Shown in pieces: positions 8,556 through 17,235 of a DNA stretch of 64,000 nt. This stretch comes from Eggerthellaceae bacterium. Its GTDB lineage: Bacteria; Actinomycetota; Coriobacteriia; Coriobacteriales; Eggerthellaceae. Where the stretch lies: NCBI GenBank assembly GCA_022791455.1, contig JAAVZC010000001.1, forward strand, positions 489,450 to 553,449, read 5' to 3'. The notes under the pieces are model-generated. The model was not told where the DNA came from. It saw only the letters and a list, made by a program, of their open reading frames with translations, and made no database searches. Positions within the stretch are counted from its first letter, which is position 1, and each line of letters starts with the position of its first letter. The position numbers were made by a program, and so were the translations under genes.

Positions 8556-9515
8556 ATGGTTGACAAGAGAAACGCAAGCGAAGAGAGCGAGCAGCTGGGG
8601 CGCGAGGCCTACGGCTCGGCGGAGGCGAAGGCCAAGCGCAAGAAGCGCAAGAAGAAGCGGCGGCTATGGACCGTCGTATTCTGGGTGGCCATCGTGGTGC
8701 TGGTGGGCTGCGGCGGCGTGCTGGGCGCGCTTCTGTGGAGCTATCACCAGGGCGACGCCGTGTACACCGACCTTGCTGCCGACAACCTGCAGGTGATGGA
8801 GCCGGCCGCCGATGAAGGGGACCTGGTTTTCTCGGTGGACTGGGATGCGCTGCGCGCCATCAATGAGGACCTGGTGGGCTGGGTCTACATGCCCGATACC
8901 CCCATCAGCTATCCCATCGTGCACCGCGACGGCGATGACCAGTACTACCTGCACCGCAACTTCAACAAGGAGTCTTCCCAGTTCGGAGCCGAGCATGGCG
9001 CCATCATGCTCTCCGGCGACAACACTGCCGACTTCTCCGACGAGCTGAACTTCATCTACGGCCACAACCTGTACAACGGCGGCATGTTCCACGTGCTGGA
9101 GGGCTTCATCAACTCCGACGAGTTCAACGCCCATCGGCGCCTGTACGTCATCACGCCGGAGGGCACCTACGTGCTGAACACCTTCGCCGCCATCCAGTGG
9201 CCCGCCAACGACGCGAGCATTGTGCAGCCGAATTTCGAGACGCCGGAAGACGAGGTGGCCTACATCCAGAACATCGAGAGCGAGTCGCGCGTGACGCCTG
9301 ACCCGGCCGCGCCTGCGCCCGAGGAGATGCATAAGCTGTTCGCGTTCGCCACCTGCTGGAACCAGAACACCAACTACCGGCGCATCGTGTTCGCGTACAC
9401 GGAGAAGTTCGTGCCTGCCAGCGCTTCGGGCGATTCCGGAAACATCGATGCAACAGATATGGGCGAAGATGCAGCTTCCGAGATCACCGAAGACGCAGAG
9501 GAGCGCAAGGAGTAA
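8556..9515 (+). CDS. srtB: Class B sortase
   Basis: It is a membrane-anchored transpeptidase that joins surface proteins to the cell wall. A Lys/Arg-rich cytoplasmic start is followed by a membrane helix at about residues 37-62. The extracellular sortase B domain has the typical VGWVYMPDTPISYPIV block and the catalytic residues His170 (IYGHN), Cys267 (FATC) and Arg275 or Arg276 (NYRRIVF). The C-terminal tail is acidic and Ser-rich. TAGGAG lies 5 bases before the ATG. The last base of the stop codon is the first base of the purF start, so the two genes are translationally coupled, an unexpected pairing. No LPxTG- or NPxTN-type substrate gene is seen nearby. Confidence 0.92.
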   Translation: MVDKRNASEESEQLGREAYGSAEAKAKRKKRKKKRRLWTVVFWVAIVVLVGCGGVLGALLWSYHQGDAVYTDLAADNLQVMEPAADEGDLVFSVDWDALRAINEDLVGWVYMPDTPISYPIVHRDGDDQYYLHRNFNKESSQFGAEHGAIMLSGDNTADFSDELNFIYGHNLYNGGMFHVLEGFINSDEFNAHRRLYVITPEGTYVLNTFAAIQWPANDASIVQPNFETPEDEVAYIQNIESESRVTPDPAAPAPEEMHKLFAFATCWNQNTNYRRIVFAYTEKFVPASASGDSGNIDATDMGEDAASEITEDAEERKE

Positions 9516-10921
9516 TGAGCCTCACCATCCCCGGGCAGCTGCCCGACACCCCTGAAGAGGAATGCGCGGTCTTCGGGGTGTTCGCCCCGGGGAAGGACGT
9601 GGCCCGCATCACCGGCTTCGGTCTGCAGGCGCTGCAGCACCGCGGCCAGGAGAGCGCCGGCATTGCGGTGGGCGACGGCACCTCCATGGTAGAGGCGAAG
9701 GACTTGGGGCTCGTGACCCAAGTGTTCGACGAGGCGAAGCTTTCCGCGCTGGAGGGTTTCGTGGCGGTGGGGCACTGCCGCTATTCCACTTCCGGCGCCG
9801 CAGCCAGTTGGGAGGCGGCCCAGCCGCACATTTGCCCCATCGACGATGTGCTGGTGGCGTTGGCCCACAACGGCACGCTGGTGAACACCGAGGCGCTGCG
9901 CGCCCAGTTGGCGGGGGAGGGCGTGGTGCTTCGCGCCGGCACCGACAGCGAGGTGGCGGCGAAGGCCATCGGCTACATCACCCACGACACCCACCATCTT
10001 CGCCAGGGCATCCGCTGGCTCATGGAGCATATGGAAGGTGCCTACGCCATGGTGCTCGCTAGCCCTGATGCGCTCTACGCGTTCCGCGACCCCAACGGCA
10101 TTCGCCCGCTGTGCATTGGCGAATTCCCCGACGGGTCGGGCTGGGTAGTTTCCAGTGAGACCTGCGGGCTGGATATTGTGGGCGCGCGGTACGTGCGCGA
10201 TGTGGAGCCGGGGGAGATCGTGCGGTTCAGCCGCGAGGGGCTGGTGAGCGAGCAGGGAGTGCCCGCGGGGCGCCGTGCCAGCTGCATCTTCGAGTACGTG
10301 TACTTTGCCCGGCCAGATTCCGTGATCGATGGCCAGAGCGTCTACCAGGCGCGGCGGAACATGGGCCGCATCCTGGCGAAGGAGGCACCGGCCCAGGCAG
10401 ACTTGGTGCTGGGGGTGCCGGACTCCGGCGTGCCGGCGGCGCTGGGGTTTTCCGAGGTCAGCGGCATAACGTTTACCGACGGCATTGTGAAGAACCGCTA
10501 CGTGGGACGCACCTTTATCCAGCCCACGCAGGAGATGCGCCAGCTGGGCATTCGCTTGAAGCTGAACCCGCTGCCCAGCGTGATAGCGGGCAAGCGGCTG
10601 GTGGTGATCGACGACTCCATCGTGCGCGGCAATACCTCGCGCCAGTTGGTGTCTATGTTGCGGGAAGCGGGGGCGGCCGAGGTGCACCTGCGCATCGTGA
10701 GCCCCGAGGTGCTGTGGCCCTGCTTCTACGGCATCGACACCGACACGCGCGAGCAGCTGATTGCCGCGAACATGTCGCTTCCGGAGATGACCGAGTGGAT
10801 CGGCTGCGACTCCCTGGCCTTCATCAGCTTAGAGGGCCTGCGCGCCGCCCTGCCCGACGTGCACCACCCCAGCTACTGCGAAGCCTGCTTCACCGGAGAC
10901 TACGTAGTGGCGGTGGAGTAG
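9515..10921 (+). CDS. purF: Amidophosphoribosyltransferase PurF
   Basis: It catalyses the first committed step of purine synthesis, making phosphoribosylamine from PRPP and glutamine. The N-terminal nucleophile is Cys17 (EEECAVFGVF), implying removal of a short propeptide. The glutaminase domain (QHRGQESAGIAV, GHCRYSTSG) is followed by the phosphoribosyltransferase domain with the PRPP loop VVIDDSIVRGNTSRQLV. The 468-residue length is normal. The start overlaps the srtB stop by one base. A long foldback element separates it from purM, which has its own promoter-like region. Confidence 0.97.
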   Translation: MSLTIPGQLPDTPEEECAVFGVFAPGKDVARITGFGLQALQHRGQESAGIAVGDGTSMVEAKDLGLVTQVFDEAKLSALEGFVAVGHCRYSTSGAAASWEAAQPHICPIDDVLVALAHNGTLVNTEALRAQLAGEGVVLRAGTDSEVAAKAIGYITHDTHHLRQGIRWLMEHMEGAYAMVLASPDALYAFRDPNGIRPLCIGEFPDGSGWVVSSETCGLDIVGARYVRDVEPGEIVRFSREGLVSEQGVPAGRRASCIFEYVYFARPDSVIDGQSVYQARRNMGRILAKEAPAQADLVLGVPDSGVPAALGFSEVSGITFTDGIVKNRYVGRTFIQPTQEMRQLGIRLKLNPLPSVIAGKRLVVIDDSIVRGNTSRQLVSMLREAGAAEVHLRIVSPEVLWPCFYGIDTDTREQLIAANMSLPEMTEWIGCDSLAFISLEGLRAALPDVHHPSYCEACFTGDYVVAVE

Positions 10922-11028
10922 CTGAGCGGAGTGCCCGCATGAGCGTAGCGCGGCGGGTGCGGCGGGGCGCCCGCATAAGTCCGACGCAGCAGGTGCAGAG
11001 GGGCGCGGGCAGCGTCGCACGGTGATGG

Positions 11029-11167
11029 GCTGGCCAACATTGCGGGTTTTTCAGGGGTTCGTCGAGCCCGAAACTTCTGATATCAGCACTTTCGCGGCAA
11101 AACTTCTGACATCAGAAGTTTTGGGCCACCCCAACTTCTGAAACCCGCGCATTGTTGCCCAGCCAAA
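11029..11167. repeat. Long imperfect inverted repeat between purF and purM
   Basis: The outer arms GGCTGGCCAACATTGCGGG and CCGCGCATTGTTGCCCAGCC are imperfect inverted repeats. Inside them CCCGAAACTTCTGATATCAG is matched by an inverted copy at 11107-11126. The core also holds a perfect palindrome at 11099-11122, in which AAAACTTCTGA and TCAGAAGTTTT flank CA. AACTTCTGA occurs three times on the plus strand. Arms of about 60 bases would give one large hairpin. The rest of the 330-base gap holds no gene. Confidence 0.8.
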
Positions 11168-11252
11168 GGGCCGGAGTGGGGAGATTCCGGTGCGGGCGGG
11201 CGATTCTCATTTATACTGGTGCAATTCGCGAAAACTGATCGGAAGGACGGGC

Positions 11253-12320
11253 ATGGAGGAGCAGATTACCTACGCGGCTGCCGGGGTTGACATTGAAGAG
11301 GGCGCGCGTGCCGTGGACGCCATCAAGGGCGCGGTGCATTCGACGTACCGGCCGGAAGTGGTGGGGGATATCGGCGGCTTCGGCGGCCTGTTCTCGCTGG
11401 CGGCGGCCAAGGACATGGCCGATCCGCTGCTGGTTTCCGGCACCGACGGCGTGGGTACCAAGCTGAAAGTGGCCCAGATGCTGGGCAAGCACGACACGGT
11501 GGGCATCGACCTGGTGGCCATGTGTGCCAACGACATTCTGGCCACGGGCGCTGAGCCGCTGTTCTTCCTGGACTACGTGGCTGTGGGCAAGCTGGACTCC
11601 CAGGCCATGGCCGAGATTGTGGGCGGCATCGCCGAGGGCTGTCGCCAGGCCGGTTGCGCCCTCATTGGCGGCGAGATGGCCGAGCACCCCGGCGTGATGG
11701 ACCCGGACGACTACGACCTCTCCGGCTTCTGTGTGGGCCTGGTGGACCGCCCGAAGATGCTGGATCCGGAATCGGTGGCTGCGGGCGACGTGCTCATTGC
11801 GCTGCCCTCTACCGGCCTCCATTCCAACGGCTATTCCCTGGCGCGCAAGGTGTGCGTGGAAGGGAAGGCGCCCGAAGAGCTGACCGCACCTGTGGAGGTG
11901 CTTGCGGGCCAAAGCGTGCTGGAGGCGCTGCTGACCCCCACCCGCATTTACGTGAAGCCGGTGCTGAACCTGCTGGCGGAAGTGCCCGGTGCGGTGAAGG
12001 CGCTCGCGCACATCACCGGCGGCGGCATCACCGAGAATCTGAACCGCGCACTGAACGAGCAGGTAGACGCCGTGGTGGACCTGGCTGCGTGGCCGGTGCC
12101 CGCCGTGGTGCGCTACGTGTGCGAGAAGGCATCGCTCACGGAAGCGGAGGCACTCAAGACCTTCAACATGGGCCTGGGCTGCGTGCTCATCGTGGAGCCG
12201 GCGAAGGCGGATGCCGTGAAGGAGGCGCTGTCGGCGGCCGGCGAGACCTTCTACGAGGTGGGCACCATCGCTCCCGGCACCGGCGTCGTGCGCTATGAGA
12301 ACGAAGGGGCGTTGCTGTAA
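11253..12320 (+). CDS. purM: Phosphoribosylformylglycinamidine cyclo-ligase PurM
   Basis: It closes the imidazole ring to form aminoimidazole ribotide, using ATP. The AIR synthase core is clear: YAAAGVDIEEGARAVDAIK, the GGFGGLFSL loop, SGTDGVGTKLKVA and the C-terminal ITGGGITENLNR. The ATG at 11253 is chosen because GGAAGGA is 5 bases upstream; it gives 355 residues, the family size. A TATACT box at 11212-11217 suggests a separate promoter. Its stop overlaps the purN start (TAATG), so purM-purN are coupled. Confidence 0.96.
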   Translation: MEEQITYAAAGVDIEEGARAVDAIKGAVHSTYRPEVVGDIGGFGGLFSLAAAKDMADPLLVSGTDGVGTKLKVAQMLGKHDTVGIDLVAMCANDILATGAEPLFFLDYVAVGKLDSQAMAEIVGGIAEGCRQAGCALIGGEMAEHPGVMDPDDYDLSGFCVGLVDRPKMLDPESVAAGDVLIALPSTGLHSNGYSLARKVCVEGKAPEELTAPVEVLAGQSVLEALLTPTRIYVKPVLNLLAEVPGAVKALAHITGGGITENLNRALNEQVDAVVDLAAWPVPAVVRYVCEKASLTEAEALKTFNMGLGCVLIVEPAKADAVKEALSAAGETFYEVGTIAPGTGVVRYENEGALL

Positions 12321-12934
12321 TGGCGGCCCCGCTCAAGATTGGCGTGCTGCTCTCCGGCAGCGGCACGAACCTGCAGGCCATCATCGATGCCATCGCAGCA
12401 GGCCAGGTGAACGCGGAAATCGTTTCGGTGGTCTCTTCGCGCCCGGACGCCTATGGCATCAAGCGGGCAGAGGCGGCGGGCATCCCGGTGCTGGTGCTCA
12501 ACCGCGCCGTGTACGAGGTGCCGGAAGCAGCCGATGCCCTCATTGTGGACAACATGCGTGCGGCCGAGGCGGACTACATTGTCATGGCCGGCTACATGCG
12601 CAAGCTCACCCCCGTGGTGCTGAACGCCTTCCCCGACCGCGTGCTGAACCTGCATCCGGCGTTACTGCCCTCCTTCAAGGGTGCGCACGCCATTCAGGAC
12701 GCGTGGGATGCGGGCGTGAAGGTGACCGGCGTGACCGTGCACCTGGCCAACGAGGATTACGACAAGGGCCCCATCGTGGCGCAGCGGGCGGTGGAGGTGC
12801 GCGAAGACGACACCATCGAAACCCTGGAAGCGCGCATCCACGAAGTGGAGCACGTGCTATATCCGGAAGTGATCGCGGCAATCGCCGAAGGCCGCCTGTC
12901 CATGGACGCCGACCGGAAGATTCATATTAGGTAG
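12320..12934 (+). CDS. purN: Phosphoribosylglycinamide formyltransferase PurN
   Basis: It transfers a formyl group from 10-formyltetrahydrofolate to glycinamide ribotide. Motifs are in order: the phosphate-binding LLSGSGTNLQAII, MAGYMRKL, the catalytic region NLHPALLPSFKGAHA and VHLANEDYDKGPIVAQ, which supplies the catalytic aspartate. It has 204 residues. It shares one base with the purM stop and is followed at once by a terminator. Confidence 0.96.
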   Translation: MAAPLKIGVLLSGSGTNLQAIIDAIAAGQVNAEIVSVVSSRPDAYGIKRAEAAGIPVLVLNRAVYEVPEAADALIVDNMRAAEADYIVMAGYMRKLTPVVLNAFPDRVLNLHPALLPSFKGAHAIQDAWDAGVKVTGVTVHLANEDYDKGPIVAQRAVEVREDDTIETLEARIHEVEHVLYPEVIAAIAEGRLSMDADRKIHIR

Positions 12935-12951
12935 GTTGCTCACGTATTCTG

Positions 12952-12986
12952 CCAGCCCCTGGGTTTCCGGGGGCTGGTGGTCTTTT
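12952..12986 (+). terminator. Terminator after purN
   Basis: CCAGCCCC pairs with GGGGCTGG around a 10-base loop, followed by TGGTCTTTT. It closes the purM-purN unit. Confidence 0.85.
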
Positions 12987-13062
12987 GCGCTGCGCCTTAG
13001 CCTATTGTTCTCATCGTGGTACAATTCCGCACTAATGAATAGATGCGGGAAAGGACGCAGAA

Positions 13063-14052
13063 ATGAAACGCGAAACCATTGAGGCGATTGTTGAGGACTT
13101 GAAAGCCGGGAACACCCCGGTGTTGTCGGTGGAGGAGTTCACGTGCTTTTCCGAGGAGGCCACGGCGGGCGACGACCATAAGGGGCCAGAAACGCTGGCG
13201 GCCATTGCCGAAACGCTGACCGAGGCGGACATCCCCACCTTCGAGCGCGCACTTCGCGCCATGGACGAAGGCGATCTGGCGTGGCTGGGCTTCAAGGTGG
13301 TGTTCGACCCGGCGGCCGCCGTGGGCAACGTGGACAACGAAGTGACCAAAAAGTACGGCGATGTGGGATCCGCCGACGGGCAGCCGCTCGTGTTCTTCTG
13401 CAACGATGCCAAGGAAATTGTGGCCAGCCGCGAATGCAGCCCCCGCGACACCTTCCAGATGAAGGACGTCACCCGCGGCCCCTCTATGCACAACGACCAG
13501 TTCGACGGCCTCACCTGGGCAAGCGAGCCCCTGTTCGGCAAGGTGCGCGTGTGGCTTTTGGGCTGCTCGGACGCGGCGGTGGAAGTGGCGGCGCTGGCCG
13601 ACCACGTGGGCTTCCACGTGATCGCGGTGGACTACGACGAGGCCTTCCTGAACGAGGAGCGTTTCCCCACAGCCGAGCGCATTATGCTGCACGGCGGCAA
13701 CTTCGACGAGCTGGCGAACATGCCCGGCCGCCCCGGCGACTACGTGTGCGTGCTCACCCGCGGCCACATGTTCGATCCCGAGGCCTGCATCTGGGCCTGC
13801 CAGAACGACGCCCACTACATTGGCATGATGGGCTGCGCGGGGAAGAACTCCACCGTGCACGACCTGGTGATCGCCGGCGGCGTGAGCGAGGCGGACTGGG
13901 ATCGCATCAAGCGCCCCATCGGCCTGAAGTTCGGCGCGAAGACCCCGGCGGAGTTGGCCATTGCCATCGTGGCCGAGCTGGTGGACGTGCGCTACAAGCA
14001 GCGCTATAGCGAAGAGGCCCAGGCCCGCCACGAAAAGAGCCTCGGCCGCTAG
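13063..14052 (+). CDS. XdhC/CoxI family protein
   Basis: XdhC-type proteins bind molybdenum cofactor and help insert its sulfurated form into molybdenum hydroxylases such as xanthine dehydrogenase. The N-terminal XdhC-CoxI region (TPVLSVEEF, residues ~19-27) is followed by a Rossmann domain with VWLLGCSDAAVEVAALA, VIAVDYDEAF, VLTRGHMFDPEACIWAC and YIGMMGCAGKNSTVHDL. It has 329 residues. GGGAAAGGA precedes the ATG. No hydroxylase gene is nearby; it lies between purN and purH, and a purine-catabolic or selenium-dependent hydroxylase elsewhere would be the natural client. That link is inference. Confidence 0.85.
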   Translation: MKRETIEAIVEDLKAGNTPVLSVEEFTCFSEEATAGDDHKGPETLAAIAETLTEADIPTFERALRAMDEGDLAWLGFKVVFDPAAAVGNVDNEVTKKYGDVGSADGQPLVFFCNDAKEIVASRECSPRDTFQMKDVTRGPSMHNDQFDGLTWASEPLFGKVRVWLLGCSDAAVEVAALADHVGFHVIAVDYDEAFLNEERFPTAERIMLHGGNFDELANMPGRPGDYVCVLTRGHMFDPEACIWACQNDAHYIGMMGCAGKNSTVHDLVIAGGVSEADWDRIKRPIGLKFGAKTPAELAIAIVAELVDVRYKQRYSEEAQARHEKSLGR

Positions 14053-14159
14053 GTTTGCCCTGCAAGCAAACGGTTCGCCCACTTTTGGGGTCGGGGATGC
14101 CAGTTTGCGGTATCCTTGGAGAGCTTACGCTTTCAGGCTTTTGAGTAGAAGGGCTCTCC

Positions 14160-15734
14160 ATGGCAGACAACCCCACCATCAAACGCGTTCTCATGTCGGT
14201 GACCGACAAGACCGGCGTGGTCGACTTCGCCCGCGCGCTCGTGGACGAATTCGGTTGCGAAATCATCTCCACCGGCGGCACCGCGAAGGTCATTTCCGAG
14301 GCGGGCATCCCCGTCACCCCCATCGATGCGGTGACGGAGTTCCCCGAGATGATGGACGGCCGCGTGAAGACCCTTCACCCCCGCGTCCACGGCGGCCTTC
14401 TGGCCAAGCGCGACAACGCCGCCCATATGGCGCAAGCGGAAGAGCACGGCATCCAGATGATCGACATGGTGGTGGTGAACCTCTACGCTTTCGAGAAGAC
14501 GGTGGAATCCGGCGCCGACTTCGGCACCTGCATCGAGAACATCGACATCGGCGGCCCCTCCATGCTGCGCTCGGCGGCGAAGAACTTCGCCTCGGTTGCC
14601 GTGGTGATCGACCCCACCAGCTACGATGCCATTCTGGACGAGATGCGCGAAAACGCCGGCGCTACCACCTACGACACCCGTGCGGCGCTCGCGCTCGCGG
14701 TGTTCCGCACCACCTCCGCCTACGACGGCGCCATTGCCGCGTGGCTGGGCACCCAGCTGGAAGGGGAGGGCTTCGCGCCGAAGCAGGCGCTCGGCCTTAC
14801 CAAGAAACAGGATCTGCGCTACGGCGAGAACCCGCACCAGTCCGCCGCCTTCTACGTGCGCGACAGCTATAAGGGCGCCGAACACTCCCTGGCCCGCGCC
14901 ACCCAGCACCAGGGCAAGGAGATGTCCTACAACAACTACCTGGACGTGGACGCTGCCTGGGCTGCCGTGCGCGAGTACGAGGAGCCGGCTTGCGTCATCG
15001 TGAAGCACCTCACCCCCTGCGGCGTGTGCGAGGACGGCAACCTGGTGGATGCCTACAAGCGGGCGCATGAGTGCGATCCGGTTTCCGCCTATGGCGGCGT
15101 GATGGCGTTCAATCGCACCGTCGGCGCCGACGTGGTGGAGGCCATTTTCGAGAACAAGCAGTTCGTGGAATGCATCATCGCCCCCGAGTTCACCCCGGAG
15201 GCGCTGGAGATGTACGCGGCGAAGAAGAACGCGCGCCTGCTGGCCACCGGCGGCGTGAACCCCGCAGGCGGGGAAGTGGAGTACCGCTCGGTGGAGGGCG
15301 GCCTGCTGGTGCAGGAGTCCGACGCCGTGGCTGAGGCGGCCGACATCGCCTCCTGGACGGTGCCCACCAAGCGCCAGCCCACCGAGGAGGAGATGAACGA
15401 GCTCATCTTCGCCTGGAAGGCCTGCAAGTCTGTGAAGTCCAATGCCATCCTCATCGCGCGCGATCACGCCTCGGTGGGAGCCGGCGGCGGCCAGCCCAAC
15501 CGCGTGAACTCCGCTCGCATCGCCGTTGAGCAGGCGGGCGAGAAGGCGAAGGGCGCTGTGGCCGCGTCGGACGCGTTCTTCCCCTTCCGCGACGGCTTCG
15601 ACGTGCTGGCGCAGGCGGGCGTGACCGCCGTGGTGCAGCCGGGCGGCTCCATCCGCGACGAAGAGGTAATCGCCGCGGCCGACGAGCAGGGCGTGGCCAT
15701 GGTGTTCACCGGACACCGCCACTTCCGTCATTAG
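14160..15734 (+). CDS. purH: Bifunctional AICAR transformylase/IMP cyclohydrolase PurH
   Basis: It performs the last two steps of IMP synthesis. The cyclohydrolase (MGS-like) domain occupies about residues 1-200 ([43 protein letters not shown]). The transformylase domain follows with [27 protein letters not shown] and the C-terminal [13 protein letters not shown] and [11 protein letters not shown]. It has 524 residues. A possible TATCCT box lies at 14111-14116. The next gene starts 21 bases after the stop, so they probably share a transcript. Confidence 0.97.
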   Translation: MADNPTIKRVLMSVTDKTGVVDFARALVDEFGCEIISTGGTAKVISEAGIPVTPIDAVTEFPEMMDGRVKTLHPRVHGGLLAKRDNAAHMAQAEEHGIQMIDMVVVNLYAFEKTVESGADFGTCIENIDIGGPSMLRSAAKNFASVAVVIDPTSYDAILDEMRENAGATTYDTRAALALAVFRTTSAYDGAIAAWLGTQLEGEGFAPKQALGLTKKQDLRYGENPHQSAAFYVRDSYKGAEHSLARATQHQGKEMSYNNYLDVDAAWAAVREYEEPACVIVKHLTPCGVCEDGNLVDAYKRAHECDPVSAYGGVMAFNRTVGADVVEAIFENKQFVECIIAPEFTPEALEMYAAKKNARLLATGGVNPAGGEVEYRSVEGGLLVQESDAVAEAADIASWTVPTKRQPTEEEMNELIFAWKACKSVKSNAILIARDHASVGAGGGQPNRVNSARIAVEQAGEKAKGAVAASDAFFPFRDGFDVLAQAGVTAVVQPGGSIRDEEVIAAADEQGVAMVFTGHRHFRH

Positions 15735-15755
15735 GAGAAAGCGGCGCAACGCCCC

Positions 15756-16805
15756 ATGAAAGGTAACATCCAAAAAATTCTCGCAGGAGTGGTGGTCGTC
15801 ATTGTGCTGGCGGTCATCTTCCTGCGCGGCGACCAGCTGGTAGAACTGGGGGAGACCATCCAGAAGGGCACTCCGCTGTTCCTGGTGCTGGCGGTGCTGC
15901 TGCAGGTGGGCAAGTACATGGCCCAGGGCGGCGCCTACATCTACTGCTTCAAGTCGGTGGACGCCAAGCTGCGCTTCCGCGAGGCCATCAAGCTGGTCTT
16001 CGGCACCTTCTTCATGAACACGGTGGCCCCCTCCTTCAACCTGGCGGGGGTCACGCTGGTGGTGGACGACGCGAAGAAGCGCGGCACCGCCACCGGTCAG
16101 GCCACCTCGGCGGCGCTGCTGATGCAGGTGACCATCGACAGCGGATTCGTGATGATCATGCTCATCGGCTTCGGCATCCTCTCCATCACGGTGGGGCTGC
16201 AGCCGGGGTGGTTCGCGCTCGGCATGGTGGCGGTGCTACTGGTGGGCGGCCTGGTCACCTTCATGATTATCGGCGGCGTGCGGCCCCAGTGGCTCATCAA
16301 GGTGCTCACCCCCATCGAGCATTTGGTGGACAAGGTGGCCCGCAGGTTCAAGAAGGGCCCCATCGACCCGTGGGTGAACAAGCTGGTTATGTCCTTCTCC
16401 TCCGCTTCCAGCATGATTGTGAAGAACCCGAAGATCACCGCAAAGGCGTTCGGGTTCTCGTTCATCGCCTCTACCTGCGAGCTGGCCTGCTTCGCCTTCA
16501 CCGGCCTGGCCTTCGGCGTGGACGTGGCCGAGCCGCTCATCTGCGGTTACGTGGTGGCCACCCTGTTCGCCATGATCTCGTTCGTGCCGCAGGGCGTGGG
16601 CGTGGTGGAAGCGGCCGTCGTGGTGGCGTTCACCCTGTTCAAGCTCTCGCAGGCCACCGCTATGGCCACCGTGCTGGTGTACCGCTCCATCGTCTTCTGG
16701 CTGCCCTTCCTGGTGGGCGCCATCCTCATCCAGCGTACGAGCGCCTTCAAGGATTCCGGAAAGAAGATCGAGAAAGAACTGGAATCTCAGAAGGTTGAGA
16801 AATAG
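15756..16805 (+). CDS. UPF0104/lysylphosphatidylglycerol-synthase-type membrane protein
   Basis: This integral membrane protein of 349 residues has about eight hydrophobic segments and belongs to the flippase-like family related to the membrane half of MprF. Diagnostic blocks are FFMNTVAPSFNLAGV near residues 85-100 and FVPQGVGVVEAAVV with YRSIVFWLPFLVGA near the end. There is no soluble synthase domain, so an aminoacyl-lipid synthase role is not supported. Lipid or lipid-linked sugar translocation is the family-level guess. It probably follows purH in one transcript. A repeat, not a clear terminator, follows. Confidence 0.82.
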   Translation: MKGNIQKILAGVVVVIVLAVIFLRGDQLVELGETIQKGTPLFLVLAVLLQVGKYMAQGGAYIYCFKSVDAKLRFREAIKLVFGTFFMNTVAPSFNLAGVTLVVDDAKKRGTATGQATSAALLMQVTIDSGFVMIMLIGFGILSITVGLQPGWFALGMVAVLLVGGLVTFMIIGGVRPQWLIKVLTPIEHLVDKVARRFKKGPIDPWVNKLVMSFSSASSMIVKNPKITAKAFGFSFIASTCELACFAFTGLAFGVDVAEPLICGYVVATLFAMISFVPQGVGVVEAAVVVAFTLFKLSQATAMATVLVYRSIVFWLPFLVGAILIQRTSAFKDSGKKIEKELESQKVEK

Positions 16806-16806
16806 C

Positions 16807-17020
16807 CTCACCTGCCCGCGGCCGCGCCGGCCGAAGGGATTCCGCTCGACGCTCCTCGCGGGGGAGCGGGGCGGGGCAACCCTCAGTCGCTCAGACAGTC
16901 CTCGCTTTGCTGCGGAACTCGCTTGGTGAGGGCCGCCCCGCCCCGCTGACTGGTCGACGCCGCTGCCTGTCGTCCTGTTCGCCCCTGGTCGTCATCCTGA
17001 GCGCAGCGAAGGATCTTTCC
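16807..17020. repeat. Foldback repeat family B copy 1 joined to a short family C half
   Basis: About 165 bases match 51361-51537 almost base for base, including CCCTCAGTCGCTCAGACAG and TGCGGAACTCGCTTGGTGAG. GCGGGGCGGGGC on the left pairs with GCCCCGCCCCGC on the right. At 16991-17018 it runs into a short GTCATCCTGAGCGCAGCGAA segment of family C, as the second copy also does. It starts directly after the stop codon of the gene before it. No gene lies here. Confidence 0.85.
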
Positions 17021-17044
17021 GACCGGCGCGTCCGCTGCTGGGAA

Positions 17045-17076
17045 ACTAAAAAAGGAGAACCGAATGGTTCTCCTTT
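17045..17076 (-). terminator. Terminator of tRNA-Pro
   Basis: AAAGGAGAACC and GGTTCTCCTTT form a perfect 11-bp stem around four bases. Read on the minus strand it is followed by a T-rich tail (TTTTAG), 12 bases beyond the tRNA 3' end. Confidence 0.92.
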
Positions 17077-17087
17077 ATAATTCGTGG

Positions 17088-17161
17088 TCGGGTTGACAGG
17101 ATTTGAACCTGCGACCTCTGCGTCCCGAACGCAGCGCTCTACCAAGCTGAGCCACAACCCG
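17088..17161 (-). tRNA. tRNA-Pro (anticodon CGG)
   Basis: On the minus strand a full cloverleaf is visible: acceptor stem CGGGTTG with CAACCCG, D-arm GGCTCAGCTTGGTAGAGC, anticodon stem CTGCG/CGCAG with loop TTCGGGA, and T-arm CAGGTTCAAATCCTG. The anticodon reads CGG, decoding the proline codon CCG. CCA is not encoded. A terminator follows. Confidence 0.96.
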
Positions 17162-17235
17162 TTGCAAAAACAGCATTGGTTATGGTACCACAGCCGAACT
17201 TGTTGGCAATACCCTTTTCTTTGAAAGGTTTCGCG

